Part shown: positions 1 through 10,000 of the stretch, one piece after another
Numbering within the stretch: the first letter of the stretch is position 1
Layout of the letters: every line of letters begins with the position of its first letter
Assembly (NCBI GenBank): GCA_943788815.1
Contig: CALSRS010000003.1
Location: 287,193 to 351,192 of the forward strand
Direction: 5' to 3'
Source of the DNA: an uncultured Gammaproteobacteria bacterium
GTDB taxonomy: Bacteria; Pseudomonadota; Gammaproteobacteria; Eutrophobiales; Eutrophobiaceae
Length of the DNA: 64,000 bases
Program-made: the position numbers and the translations under genes
The notes under the pieces: generated by a model
Told to the model about the DNA's origin: nothing
The model's database searches: none
The model's input: only the letters and a program-made list of their open reading frames with translations

Positions 1-30
1 AAACCGCCTGCAACAATTGAGTGGGAGTAG
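1..30. repeat. Left copy of a 30-bp imperfect direct repeat
   Basis: About 25 of 30 positions match the stretch at 14116-14145, including the core ATTGAGTGGGA followed by TAG. The two copies are in the same orientation and bracket the secretion/adhesin block. They could be ends of an insertion sequence related to the adjacent transposase remnant, or duplicated island boundaries. The window starts inside or at this copy, so its true left end is not visible. Confidence 0.55.
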
Positions 31-162
31 TCCATATAGTTTAAGTTATTGATTTTATTGAAATTTATAGTTAGTAACTTGTTAGAAACTGTAAGTCGTC
101 AAAAGATTTGGGACAAAATAGCGTAAATATTAAGAGAGACTTTTAACTATTATAGTCTTGTT

Positions 163-657
163 TCACTGATTTATATATATTCTTAAATTTTCCTTTCTCC
201 TCTGTTGTAATGTTTCGTATTTGATAATGGTTCTTCTATCCATAATTTCATGATAGCGGCCAAAATACATATCTGCCGGCGTAATATTATCAAGTGACTC
301 ATGGTAACGTTCATGATTGTAGTATTGTACAAATTGCCGGATAGCATGTTCGAGTTCCCACGGATAATAATAGTGCTCCAGCTTCACGACGTTCTTCATG
401 GAGCGGTGATAGCGTTCTATCTTGCCTTGTGTCATGGGATGGTACGGTGCGCCACGGGTGTGTTGCATCTGATATTTACTCAGATAATCCTTCAATTCCG
501 AGGAGATATAACAAGGCCCGTTATCACTCAGTAAGCGAGGTCGGTGTTTGACCGTTATCTCGTTGACTCCCGTGGTCTCAATCGCCGCATCCAGCGTCTG
601 CTTCACGTCATCAGCTGCCATGCTGGTTGTTAACTTCCAGGCAATGATATAGTATGG
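163..657 (-). pseudogene. IS3-family transposase, C-terminal remnant
   Basis: The remnant covers the C-terminal half of a DDE integrase-core transposase. SDNGP (second catalytic Asp) and QGKIERYH (catalytic Glu), then NHERYHESL and TPADMYFGR, are typical of IS3-family OrfB. The first in-frame ATG is at 621, but homology continues upstream in the same frame through YIIAWKLTTS to about 657 and then stops, so the N-terminal part with the first catalytic Asp is gone. It cannot be an active transposase. The break lies about 100 bp upstream of the secretion-operon start at 763, so the element was probably cut when the two pieces were joined. No terminal inverted repeat could be assigned. Confidence 0.8.
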
Positions 658-762
658 AGTAGGAAAAAATCATAAAAAACATTGTGATGTTTGGTGGCCA
701 ATAACTGTATATGGTTTACTAAAGGCGAAAATATTTTTTCTGGAATAAGGAGGTATCTCACT

Positions 763-2562
763 ATGAAAAACCAAAACCTTAAAAATCTTTCTATTCTATT
801 CTTGCTATTTGTAAGCCCTTTTGTTGTGGGTGCTGCAAAGACGCCGGAGGAAGCAGTATTCATGTCCTTGGAAACTAATCCGGAAGTGCAGATGCGCTGG
901 CATACATTCCAGTCAGCCGGCTTTGATACACAAGTAGCTCGTGGTGGCTACTTTCCTTCTATTGATGCCACTGCAGGTTCGGGACGGCAAAGTCGTGATT
1001 TTGATGGGCGAGGAAACTTTCAGACTAATCGTATTGAACTTTCCCTGACACAAATGTTGTTTGATGGGTTTAAAACCCGCAGCGAAGTTGAGGGGCTGGA
1101 GAAAGCTCAGCAAGTACGCTTGTTTGAATTACTTGGTGCAGTGGATGACACCGCCCTTGAAGCCTTACGTGCTTATGATGATGTGCAGCGTTACAGAACG
1201 TTACTGGATTTAACACGCCTAAATTACGATCGACATCTTGAAATTGAATCTCAAATTCGTGCTCAGGTAGGCCAAGGTGTTGCCCGTGGTTCAGACCTTA
1301 GTCAGGTGACCGGCCGAGTAGCGCGGGCAAAGGCAAACTTGTTGTCAGAAGTAGAAAATCTGCATGATGTGACTAGTCGTTATTTGCGAGTAGTGGGCGA
1401 ACTGCCTGCAAATGATGCAGAGTCTTTAGAACTTCGTTATGGCTCTTTACCTAGCGATGTCCAAGATGTTTTATATGCTGCTTATCAAGGTAACTCCTCG
1501 TTCCATGCAGCGATTAAAAATATTGAGGTAGCCCAGTCTGCAGTTATGATAGGAAAAGCAGATTACTTTCCAAAAGTAGAGCTTAGAGCAAGTACTGGTC
1601 TGCGACAAAATATGGGCTCCTTCTATGATGATAGATTTGACTCAAGGAGTTTTGGCCATGATGCCATGATAGAATTATCTTTTACTTATAATTTATACCG
1701 AGGAGGTGCAGACAGAGCGAAAATAAGAAACTCTATAGCATTGGTTGATGAAGCGAGATCTCAACGTGACCAGGCTTGCAATAGTTTGCGTCAGACAGTG
1801 CAAATTGCCTACAACCATACCCAGCGCATTCAGGAACGCCTGGATGCCCTTACTATCCATAAGGATTCCAGCGATAGAGTAAGAAGGGCCTATACGGACC
1901 AATTCCAACGTGATCTGCGTACATTGCTGGATGTTCTGGATTCTGAAAATGAATATTTCGAGGCAAGTCGTTCTTTAATTGAAGCTCAACATGAGAGGAC
2001 AATGGCCCATGCAGCCCTAATGGCTGCAACAGGCGAGCTCTTGCCAGCGTTAAATATTTCTGAATCCAGCTTAATGTTCCTAGGTGATAATGGCGATTTG
2101 GGATCCATTAATGTTGATGCTTCATCGGCCTGTCCAACAATTTCTCCGCGCTCTCTTGACCTAGAAGATCTTGTTATCGCCAGTTACAGTTTTTCGACAG
2201 ACGTCTTGTTTGATTCGGATCAGATCATATTAACTACAGGAGCTTCTAATATTCTTGATCAACTGATAGCGGACTTGACCGAAATAGAAGGAGCTGTAAA
2301 AATCAGTATTAATGGTCATTCGGATAACTCAGGGGTAGAAGCCTTGAATATTCCATTGTCTCAGGAACGCGCTAAATCAGTAAGAGATTATCTGCTGATC
2401 CAAGGCCGTACTACTGATTTTATAGAAGTGAATGGCTATGGTTCTTCGCAACCACTATCAAGCAATGATACGGCTGAGGGCAGAAGGTTGAATCGTCGAG
2501 TTGAGGTAATTGCCAGCATTCCGGAGCGAACTAGAGAAATTATAAATTATGTAAACCCATAA
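763..2562 (+). CDS. TolC-like outer membrane channel fused to an OmpA-like peptidoglycan-binding domain
   Basis: This is the outer membrane exit channel of a type I secretion system. The start is the ATG at 763, preceded by AAGGAGG and followed by a signal peptide (MKNQNLKNLS then a hydrophobic run); an upstream in-frame start at 691 has no such support. Residues about 30-445 are the TolC/LapE-type efflux region (TPEEAVFMSLETNPEV near the start, LLDVLDSENEYFEA near the end). After a linker, about residues 475-595 form an OmpA-like domain (FSTDVLFDSDQ, INGHSDNSG, LSQERAKSVRDYL, EGRRLNRRVEV). TolC proteins normally end before such a domain, so this is a fusion that should tether the channel to the cell wall. 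It is the first gene of an operon with the ABC transporter, adaptor and LuxR-type regulator. Confidence 0.88.
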   Translation: MKNQNLKNLSILFLLFVSPFVVGAAKTPEEAVFMSLETNPEVQMRWHTFQSAGFDTQVARGGYFPSIDATAGSGRQSRDFDGRGNFQTNRIELSLTQMLFDGFKTRSEVEGLEKAQQVRLFELLGAVDDTALEALRAYDDVQRYRTLLDLTRLNYDRHLEIESQIRAQVGQGVARGSDLSQVTGRVARAKANLLSEVENLHDVTSRYLRVVGELPANDAESLELRYGSLPSDVQDVLYAAYQGNSSFHAAIKNIEVAQSAVMIGKADYFPKVELRASTGLRQNMGSFYDDRFDSRSFGHDAMIELSFTYNLYRGGADRAKIRNSIALVDEARSQRDQACNSLRQTVQIAYNHTQRIQERLDALTIHKDSSDRVRRAYTDQFQRDLRTLLDVLDSENEYFEASRSLIEAQHERTMAHAALMAATGELLPALNISESSLMFLGDNGDLGSINVDASSACPTISPRSLDLEDLVIASYSFSTDVLFDSDQIILTTGASNILDQLIADLTEIEGAVKISINGHSDNSGVEALNIPLSQERAKSVRDYLLIQGRTTDFIEVNGYGSSQPLSSNDTAEGRRLNRRVEVIASIPERTREIINYVNP

Positions 2563-2620
2563 GGACCTGCATTTTTTTTAAAAAACTTAGGTGTTTAAGG
2601 GGTATTGAAGTAATTTATAT

Positions 2621-4882
2621 ATGAAGGCCACTGAGAAAAAGGTAGCTAAGAAAGTAGCCAAAAAGAAGGTCGCTAAGAAAAAAGTTACCCAGAAAGTAGC
2701 CAAAAAGAAGGTCGCTAAGAAAAAGGTTAACAAAAAAGATAATACCAGCTGGGGTGATTCGCAGCATGCGAATCCTTTGCTTGATTGTTTGCTGCTGCTG
2801 GCAGCAGCAAACAATATTGATACCTCTCCTGCCACTATTTTAGCTGGTTTGCCTCTGCAGTATGAGCAATTAACACCCTCTTTGTTTAATCGCGCTGCAC
2901 AGCGTGCCGGCTTTTCCAGTCAGCTAGCCAAACGTCCTTTGGAGCAGCTTAATACCGCTTTATTTCCTGTTATTCTTTTGTTGGAGGGAAACCAAGCCTG
3001 CTTGCTGCTAGAGTTTAATGCGGCAGATGGGGTAGCCAGTGTTGTTTATCCTGAACTTGGTTCTGCTAAGGTAGAAACGCCCTTAAGCGAGTTATTAGAG
3101 CGTTATACTGGCCGAGCAATTTATGCCCGACCTAAGCAGCGTTTTGACGCGCGAGTAACGGATATAAAAGTCAATACCGATGGGCATTGGTTTTGGCAGG
3201 TCATTAAAGCTCACCGTGGCCTGTATCGGGATGTGTTACTTGCATCACTGATGATTAATGTTTTTGCTGTCGCCATGCCTTTATTTGTATTGAATGTTTA
3301 TGATCGGGTGGTACCAAATTTTGCCCTTGATACATTATGGGTTCTGGCTTTAGGCGTTATTGTCGTTCTTACAGCTGATTTATGTCTGAAAATGATGAGA
3401 GTCTATTTTGTAGACCTTGCCGCAAGTCGTATTGATATAAGCCTGTCGGCGACCATCATGGCACGTGTTCTGGGCATGAAAATGAGTGAGCGTCCAGATT
3501 CAATTGGTTCTTTTACTTCGGGTTTACAGGCTTTCGAATCTGTTCGGGGTTTTATTGGTTCTAGTACGGTCATTACCTTTATTGACCTTCCTTTTGTGAT
3601 TCTGTTCAGTATAGTTATTGGTTTACTCTGCTCCTGGCTTCTCCTTATTCCTATTGTTATAGGGGTAATCATTTGCTTGCTATATGCGGCGTCTGTGCAA
3701 AATAAAATGCGTGAGTTATCTATTAATAGTATGCAGGCAAGCGCTCATCGTAATTCGGTATTGGTGGAAAGCCTTAATGGGCTTGAATCATTAAAAATGC
3801 TAAGTGCTGAAGGCAAAATGCAAAGAATTTGGGAACAGACAAGCATCTTTTTGTCTCGTAATACCACTAAAACACGACTGCTGTCGGGCTCTGTGACCAC
3901 GGGCAGTCTCTGGATACAGCAGGTGGTGGGGGTAAGCATTATTATTGTTGGTGTTTATCTGATTGTTGGAGGCGAGTTGACACAGGGTGGATTGATTGCT
4001 GCCTATTTGCTTTCATCAAGAATTATGGGACCGATGGGGCAAACTGCAGGTTTGATGATGCAGTACCATCAAGCCGCTACAGCCTTGGAAGGTATGGAAG
4101 CGGTAATGAATAAAGAGGTCGAAAGGCCTGTTGGTAAAACCTGGATTAGTCGTCCGCGTTTAGCTGGAGGCATAGAGTTCAAAAAAGTTTTCTCACGTTA
4201 TCCAAATGATGAACGTGATGTGCTAAGTGATGTTTCTTTTAAAATAAACCCTGGAGAGCGAGTTGCTCTGCTGGGCCGAAATGGTTCGGGTAAGTCGACA
4301 ATCCAAAAACTTATCGCCGGGTTATATGAATCTTCCCAGGGCAGTGTAATGATTGATCATCTGGATATTGGGCAACTGGACAAAGCTGAACTTCGACGCA
4401 ACATTGGTTATGTGGCTCAGGATGTGAACCTGTTTTTAGGTACCTTAAGGGACAATATCACCATGGGTGATCCTAACGTCAGTGATGAGCATTTACTTGA
4501 AATAATAAGCATATGCGGCCTGACTAAATTTATTAATTCACATCCATCGGGTTTGGCAATGCCAGTGGGGGAAGGAGGCAATCTATTATCAGGCGGTCAG
4601 CGACAAAGCATTAGTATTGCCCGTGCTTTAATCAGTAACCCGACTATTTTGCTTTTGGATGAGCCAACAGGTCCAATGGATCACAGCAGTGAAATGGCGT
4701 TTAAGAAGAGTCTGGAGGAATTTTCAAATGCTAAAACACTTTTGGTGGTGACTCATTGTACCTCCTTGTTAGAAATGGTGGATAGAATCATAGTGATTGA
4801 CGAAGGCAAAGTTGTTGCTGATGGTCCCAAGGAACAGGTGGTTGAAGCCTTGCGTCAGGGTCGAATCGGGAGGGCCAACTAA
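2621..4882 (+). CDS. lapB: Type I secretion ABC transporter (LapB-like) with lysine-rich N-terminal tail
   Basis: This is the inner membrane exporter ATPase, predicted to energise secretion of the adhesin at 7016. After an unusual Lys/Ala/Val-rich tail (residues 1-40) comes a C39-peptidase-like domain (about 45-170), then the ABC transmembrane domain (about 195-480) and the nucleotide-binding domain. The latter has Walker A GRNGSGKST (552-560), signature LSGGQ (656-660), Walker B LLLDEP (D680, E681) and the switch His in VVTHC (H712). The ATPase looks complete. LapB-family peptidase-like domains are usually catalytically dead and bind substrate; I did not see a convincing Cys-His pair. Its stop overlaps the next start (TAATG), which indicates translational coupling. 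The tail is abnormal for this family and has a weak ribosome binding site. Confidence 0.92.
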   Translation: MKATEKKVAKKVAKKKVAKKKVTQKVAKKKVAKKKVNKKDNTSWGDSQHANPLLDCLLLLAAANNIDTSPATILAGLPLQYEQLTPSLFNRAAQRAGFSSQLAKRPLEQLNTALFPVILLLEGNQACLLLEFNAADGVASVVYPELGSAKVETPLSELLERYTGRAIYARPKQRFDARVTDIKVNTDGHWFWQVIKAHRGLYRDVLLASLMINVFAVAMPLFVLNVYDRVVPNFALDTLWVLALGVIVVLTADLCLKMMRVYFVDLAASRIDISLSATIMARVLGMKMSERPDSIGSFTSGLQAFESVRGFIGSSTVITFIDLPFVILFSIVIGLLCSWLLLIPIVIGVIICLLYAASVQNKMRELSINSMQASAHRNSVLVESLNGLESLKMLSAEGKMQRIWEQTSIFLSRNTTKTRLLSGSVTTGSLWIQQVVGVSIIIVGVYLIVGGELTQGGLIAAYLLSSRIMGPMGQTAGLMMQYHQAATALEGMEAVMNKEVERPVGKTWISRPRLAGGIEFKKVFSRYPNDERDVLSDVSFKINPGERVALLGRNGSGKSTIQKLIAGLYESSQGSVMIDHLDIGQLDKAELRRNIGYVAQDVNLFLGTLRDNITMGDPNVSDEHLLEIISICGLTKFINSHPSGLAMPVGEGGNLLSGGQRQSISIARALISNPTILLLDEPTGPMDHSSEMAFKKSLEEFSNAKTLLVVTHCTSLLEMVDRIIVIDEGKVVADGPKEQVVEALRQGRIGRAN
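2651..2734 (+). repeat. 42-bp tandem duplication encoding the lysine-rich tail
   Basis: Two nearly identical 42-bp units (2651-2692 and 2693-2734) encode a KVAKKKVAKK-type pattern, 14 codons each. The unit length keeps the reading frame, so copy number could change without breaking the transporter. Confidence 0.8.
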
Positions 4883-6297
4883 TGGCAACTCGCGAACAAA
4901 AAATTTTTAATGCTATAGGATATATCCTAGTTAAGATTAGCGGGTTTTTCGCTGGTTTGGTGGATTTATTATGGAGTCTTTGGGTATCACCCAGCAGCGC
5001 CGCTTCACAAGATTGGGTAGATGATGCCGACTGGGCTAAAATTCAACAATCACCTTTGCGCCCTCGTGCCCTGATATATTTTATTTTTATTATTTTATGC
5101 GTGTTAATTTTTTGGGCAAGTGTCGCGGTTATTGATGAGGTGGCCAGAGGAGAGGGGACAGTTATACCTTCATTGCAAACGCAAATTATACAATCTTATG
5201 ACGGCGGTGTGGTGGAAGAAATTCTAATCGCAGAAGGCCAGGTTGTTGAAAAAGGCGAATTGTTGCTGCGTATTGATCGAACTCGTTTTGATTCATCTGT
5301 TCAGGAAAACAGGGTGCAATATTTGTCGGTTCTGGCCACCATAAAAAGGTTGGAAGCCTTGATTAACGACACTGCATTCATATTACCAGTTGAAATTATA
5401 GAAGAAGTCCCGCAGGTGGCTCAGAATGAGCGGACTTTATATTTTAGTAGCCTTGAAGAGCTGGAACAGAAACTCTCAATTGCCCGTGAACAATTTGTGC
5501 AGCGCGAAGCTGAATTGGAGGAAGTGCAGGCAAAATTGAATCAATCCAGCCGTGCCAATGAGATTGCAAAAGAAGATCTGCAAGCAACTCTCCCACTTCT
5601 TAATAGTGGCGCAGTGTCTGAAAGTGAAATTAACCGATTGGAATTGATTGTTTCCAATACAAGTGGAGAGATCGAGCAGGGAGTAGCGCAACTTACTCAG
5701 GTAAGGTCAGCCATCACTGAAGCAGAAAAAAAACAGGCAGAAGTAGATCTGGTGGCCAAGAATCAATGGGGTGTTGATCTGTCAGTCGCGCTGAGCGACT
5801 TAGCCGTTCTGGAAGAGTCCGGCCTGGGCCTCGCTGACCGCCTAAAATATGCGGATATTCGTGCGCCGGTCAGGGGCACCATACTGCGTTTGTTTGTTAA
5901 TACTGTAGGGGGGGTTGTGCAGCCTGGTAAAGAGGTCGTTGAACTGACCCCGCTGGATGATCAACTGCTGGTAGAAGTAAAAATCGCCCCCAGAGACATC
6001 GCTTTTTTACAACGTGGACAAGTGGCTATAGTAAAATTAACCTCATATGATTTTACTATTTATGGTGGCTTGATCGGTGAAGTAGAGCGGATTGCTGTGG
6101 ATACCATTACCAACGAACAAGACGAAACCTACTACCTGGTTCGGGTAAGAACCTTAGAATCGGGCTTCAATCAAAGTTTGCCAATCATTCCAGGTATGAC
6201 CTCCCAGGTTGATATAATGACTGGCAAGAAAACCATTTTATCTTATTTGCTAAAACCCATTTTACGCGCTAAACAAAATGCACTAACGGAGCGCTAA
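4882..6297 (+). CDS. lapC: HlyD-family periplasmic adaptor of type I secretion (LapC-like)
   Basis: This membrane fusion protein joins the ABC transporter to the TolC-like channel. It has a short cytosolic N terminus, one transmembrane segment at about residues 64-83, then a biotinyl-lipoyl-like half motif (IIQSYDGGVVEEILIAEGQ), a long coiled-coil hairpin (about 150-300), and the second lipoyl half with the RAPVRGTILRL motif typical of HlyD/LapC proteins. Its length, 471 aa, is normal for the family. ATG overlaps the upstream stop by TAATG, and its own stop overlaps the next gene in the same way, so four genes from 763 form one tightly coupled unit. Confidence 0.93.
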   Translation: MATREQKIFNAIGYILVKISGFFAGLVDLLWSLWVSPSSAASQDWVDDADWAKIQQSPLRPRALIYFIFIILCVLIFWASVAVIDEVARGEGTVIPSLQTQIIQSYDGGVVEEILIAEGQVVEKGELLLRIDRTRFDSSVQENRVQYLSVLATIKRLEALINDTAFILPVEIIEEVPQVAQNERTLYFSSLEELEQKLSIAREQFVQREAELEEVQAKLNQSSRANEIAKEDLQATLPLLNSGAVSESEINRLELIVSNTSGEIEQGVAQLTQVRSAITEAEKKQAEVDLVAKNQWGVDLSVALSDLAVLEESGLGLADRLKYADIRAPVRGTILRLFVNTVGGVVQPGKEVVELTPLDDQLLVEVKIAPRDIAFLQRGQVAIVKLTSYDFTIYGGLIGEVERIAVDTITNEQDETYYLVRVRTLESGFNQSLPIIPGMTSQVDIMTGKKTILSYLLKPILRAKQNALTER

Positions 6298-6878
6298 TGG
6301 ACATATATTTTATTACATCCTCCCGGATCAAGTCCGAACGCTGGTTAGAGGCATTTCCAGATGCCCAGGTTATTACCAGCGACAGGCTTTCTGACGCTAA
6401 ATTAAGCGCTGATAGTATTGTGTGGGTATTGATCGACGGGCAGTGGCCTGCAACTATAAAATACTGTTTAGCGTCAGGTGCAAAAGTGATTGCCATGACC
6501 CTGAAGGAAGATGTCAGGCAGGCACAGACGCTTCTCTCTGTTGGAGCCAGTGGTTATGTACATGCCTTGGCAGAGCCTGATTTATTTGTCAGGATTCAGC
6601 AGATAGTCTCTTCCGGTGGCGCCTGGTTAGGTGAAGCTTTGTTAAAGCAGCTACTTGTGGGTATTGAAAAATCGGCTGATAAAAATAAAAAGCCCATTGC
6701 AGATCTCACTGTGCGTGAAAATGCCGTGGCAGCCTGTATCGCAATGGGCAAATCCAATAAAGAGGTAGCAGAAGAGCTGAATATTACCGAGCGCACAGTC
6801 AAGGCACATTTGAGTGCCTGTTTTAATAAACTCGATGTCAGGGACAGAATGCAGCTGGCATTAATTATAAATAAGTAA
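6297..6878 (+). CDS. LuxR/NarL-type response-regulator-like transcription factor
   Basis: The C-terminal region (about residues 135-189) is a LuxR-type helix-turn-helix (LTVRENAV, SNKEVAEELNITERTVKAHL). The N-terminal 120 residues look like a receiver fold, with VLIDGQWP resembling the phosphoacceptor strand and loop (Asp four residues before Pro). The pair of acidic residues expected near the N terminus is absent (MDIYFITSSR), so it is probably an atypical receiver that does not need phosphorylation. It is the last gene of the secretion operon and directly precedes the adhesin gene, so control of adhesin or secretion genes is a reasonable inference. Confidence 0.8.
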   Translation: MDIYFITSSRIKSERWLEAFPDAQVITSDRLSDAKLSADSIVWVLIDGQWPATIKYCLASGAKVIAMTLKEDVRQAQTLLSVGASGYVHALAEPDLFVRIQQIVSSGGAWLGEALLKQLLVGIEKSADKNKKPIADLTVRENAVAACIAMGKSNKEVAEELNITERTVKAHLSACFNKLDVRDRMQLALIINK

Positions 6879-6880
6879 AA

Positions 6881-6898
6881 ATCACAGTAAATTGTGAT
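6881..6898. promoter_or_regulatory. Inverted repeat between regulator and adhesin gene
   Basis: ATCACA-GTAAAT-TGTGAT is a perfect 6-bp inverted repeat just after the regulator stop, 118 bp before the adhesin start. It lacks a T-run, so it is a poor terminator. It could be an operator in the adhesin promoter region. The half-sites are everted relative to a CRP consensus, so I do not call it a CRP site. Confidence 0.3.
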
Positions 6899-7015
6899 CT
6901 ATATAGCGAAAAACCCGCCTTTACTGACCATAAGTACAATACCCAAACGCTTAATATCTATTTATTATCCTCCCAATACAATTCTTCATATTAGACAGTT
7001 TAGAGGGAGTCAGTA

Positions 7016-10000
7016 ATGGAAAACTTAGCCGCAACAACAGTAGTTACACTCATAGGTAATGCTTGGGCAAGAGATGCTAATGACGCTCTGCGTGTTCTGG
7101 AATTAGGCAGCTTGATTTCTGTGGGCGAAGACCTGATTATGGAAGCCGACACAATCATTGAACTAGATTTTGGCGATGCCAGATTAGTGACTCTGTCCGG
7201 AGCTCTAGAAGTGACCTTGAGCCCTGATTTATGGGCAGCTATTTCCACTTTGGACGATGCTGGGCAGCTTGCTGAGCAAAATAATATTCAGGTAATTATA
7301 GACATCCTGGAATCCGGTGGAGATATAGCAGAAGCCTTTGGAAAAGCTGCAGCGAGTGGCAGTCGTACCAATCAGGATGGCCATAATTATGTAGCTTTGG
7401 ATCTGGTAGATGAAAACTCTGTTTATAAACCAGATTTTATCTACCCTCTTGGCTCGACAACCTCGACAACATTGGAAGCGCCTATTCAGCAAGCGGGAGC
7501 TGCCAATGGCCCCCCTGTGGCAGAAGATGATTCTTTCAGTACGGCTGAAGATACGGTGGTTGTCATTGATGTGCTTGCCAATGATACGGATCTGGACGGG
7601 ACGATTGATCCGACCTCGGTGGCGATTGTCAGTGATCCTACGAATGGTAGCTTAAGTGTTGATGCGGTTACGGGTTTAGTGACCTATACTCCGAATGCGA
7701 ATTACAACGGTCAAGATAGCTTCACCTATAAGGTTGCTGATAATGATGGTCTTATCTCAGATGCCGCGACGGTTAGCCTGACGGTGAATGCGGTGAATGC
7801 GGTCAATGATGGGCCTGTGGCAGAAGATGATTCTTTCAGTACGGCTGAAGATACGGTGGTTGTCATTGATGTGCTTGCCAATGATACGGATCTGGACGGG
7901 ACGATTGATCCGACCTCGGTGGCGATTGTCAGTGATCCTACGAATGGTAGCTTAAGTGTTGATGCGGTTACGGGTTTAGTGACCTATACTCCGAATGCGA
8001 ATTACAACGGTCAAGATAGCTTCACCTATAAGGTTGCTGATAATGATGGTCTTATCTCAGATGCCGCGACGGTTAGCCTGACGGTGAATGCGGTCAATGA
8101 TGGGCCTGTGGCAGAAGATGATTCTTTCAGTACGGCTGAAGATACGGTGGTTGTCATTGATGTGCTTGCCAATGATACGGATCTGGACGGGACGATTGAT
8201 CCGACCTCGGTGGCGATTGTCAGTGATCCTACGAATGGTAGCTTAAGTGTTGATGCGGTTACGGGTTTAGTGACCTATACTCCGAATGCGAATTACAACG
8301 GTCAAGATAGCTTCACCTATAAGGTTGCTGATAATGACGGTCTTATCTCAGATGCCGCGACGGTTAGCCTGACGGTGAATGCGGTGAATGCGGTCAATGA
8401 TGGGCCTGTGGCAGAAGATGATTCTTTCAGTACGGCTGAAGATACGGTGGTTGTCATTGATGTGCTTGCCAATGATACGGATCTGGACGGGACGATTGAT
8501 CCGACCTCGGTGGCGATTGTCAGTGATCCTACGAATGGTAGCTTAAGTGTTGATGCGGTTACGGGTTTAGTGACCTATACTCCGAATGCGAATTACAACG
8601 GTCAAGATAGCTTCACCTATAAGGTTGCTGATAATGACGGTCTTATCTCAGATGCCGCGACGGTTAGCCTGACGGTGACACCTGTAAACGATGCAACTGT
8701 ATTCGAAGCTATCGGCGATGCTACAGTTGATGAGGATGATCTATTAGCAGGTAACAATGATACTGCTCTAGGCGATAATGAAACAGACAACAGCGGTACC
8801 ATCACCTTCGATATGGGTGGTGATGCGTTTTCTAGCATTAGTCTGTCTACCACTGGTGGCCTAACCTCAATCAAGACGCTCGATGACAATGACATTAATA
8901 CTTTCTGGCATGCAGACAGTAACACCTTGATTGGTTACGTTGGGACGAATGGCTCGGAGGGAGATGCCTTAACCCTGGGAAACCAGGTCTTTACGGTCGA
9001 GTTGTCTGATATTGGAGCAACTTCTGCAGATTATACTGTGACCCTCCTAAAGCCTGTGAAACACACAACAGCTGACACAGAAGACAATGTCTCCTTTGAT
9101 ATTAATGTAACTGTGTCGGATAGTGATAACAATGACTCCTTCACAGGTACAAACACTTTCACTGTGACCATTGACGATGATATGCCAACTGCCTTCGATC
9201 CGACCAATGTCACGGTTCAAAGCGGTGAAACTGACTCAGGAGCAATCGCGCTGAACTTCGATATTGCCGCTGGGGCTGATGGTTCAGGTGGTGTTGAGTT
9301 TACTGTCACTAATAATGGCGCTGTTATGGCCGATGGTGGTGCGTTATATCTGGACGGTCTGGCGCTCGTATGGGTTGTTCAAAGTCCAACCGAAATTTGG
9401 GCAGTATCAACTAGTGGTACGGCTTTTAAGATGAATATTTCCGGTGATACTTATGGAATTACCGATGTCTCAAGTGGTGAATTCTGGGTAGGAATCCCAT
9501 ATCAGACAACTCAAGTATTCACCTTAGCTGACGGTGTTAGTGGGGGTAATGGCCAGTTCTTTTTGCTACAAGATCTCGGTGATTCCGATGTGGACATGCT
9601 GATTTCTACTCCAGACGATGGCACTGTGAACACCACAAATACAAGCGTGGGTGTTAATAGTGCGTGGATAGAGGCGGGTCAGGAACTAACATTTGAATTT
9701 TTCTCTGATCTGGTAATAGACGGCAGTGAGGTGGACACTGCGGGCCTTGATCCGCGGGGCGTTAATGGCTTTAGCTTCGTGGTTGATGTGCAGGGGGGAC
9801 CGAGTAATAGAGCAAAATTCGAGGTGCATGTAACACTTAAAGATGGTGGAGATGAGATTGTACCTTTCGAGGATGTTGCTACAGGCGATACTGTTACAAT
9901 CAACGCCTCGGCACCCTACGTTAGCGTTGAGATCGTGGCTCTTCCCGCCAGCGACAATTTCGCTATTGAACCAAGTGGGTTTACGGTATTTGTCCCAAGC

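Noticed and set aside
6881-6898. CRP binding site
   Set aside because: The half-sites are in the opposite (everted) arrangement to the TGTGA-N6-TCACA consensus.
7514-8678. CRISPR-like regular repeats
   Set aside because: The units are about 300 bp, coding, in frame and without spacers; they encode Ig-like domains of the adhesin.
8617-8925. 102-aa minus-strand open frame in the adhesin gene
   Set aside because: It lies wholly antisense to a repeat-bearing domain and has no ribosome binding site or homology pattern.
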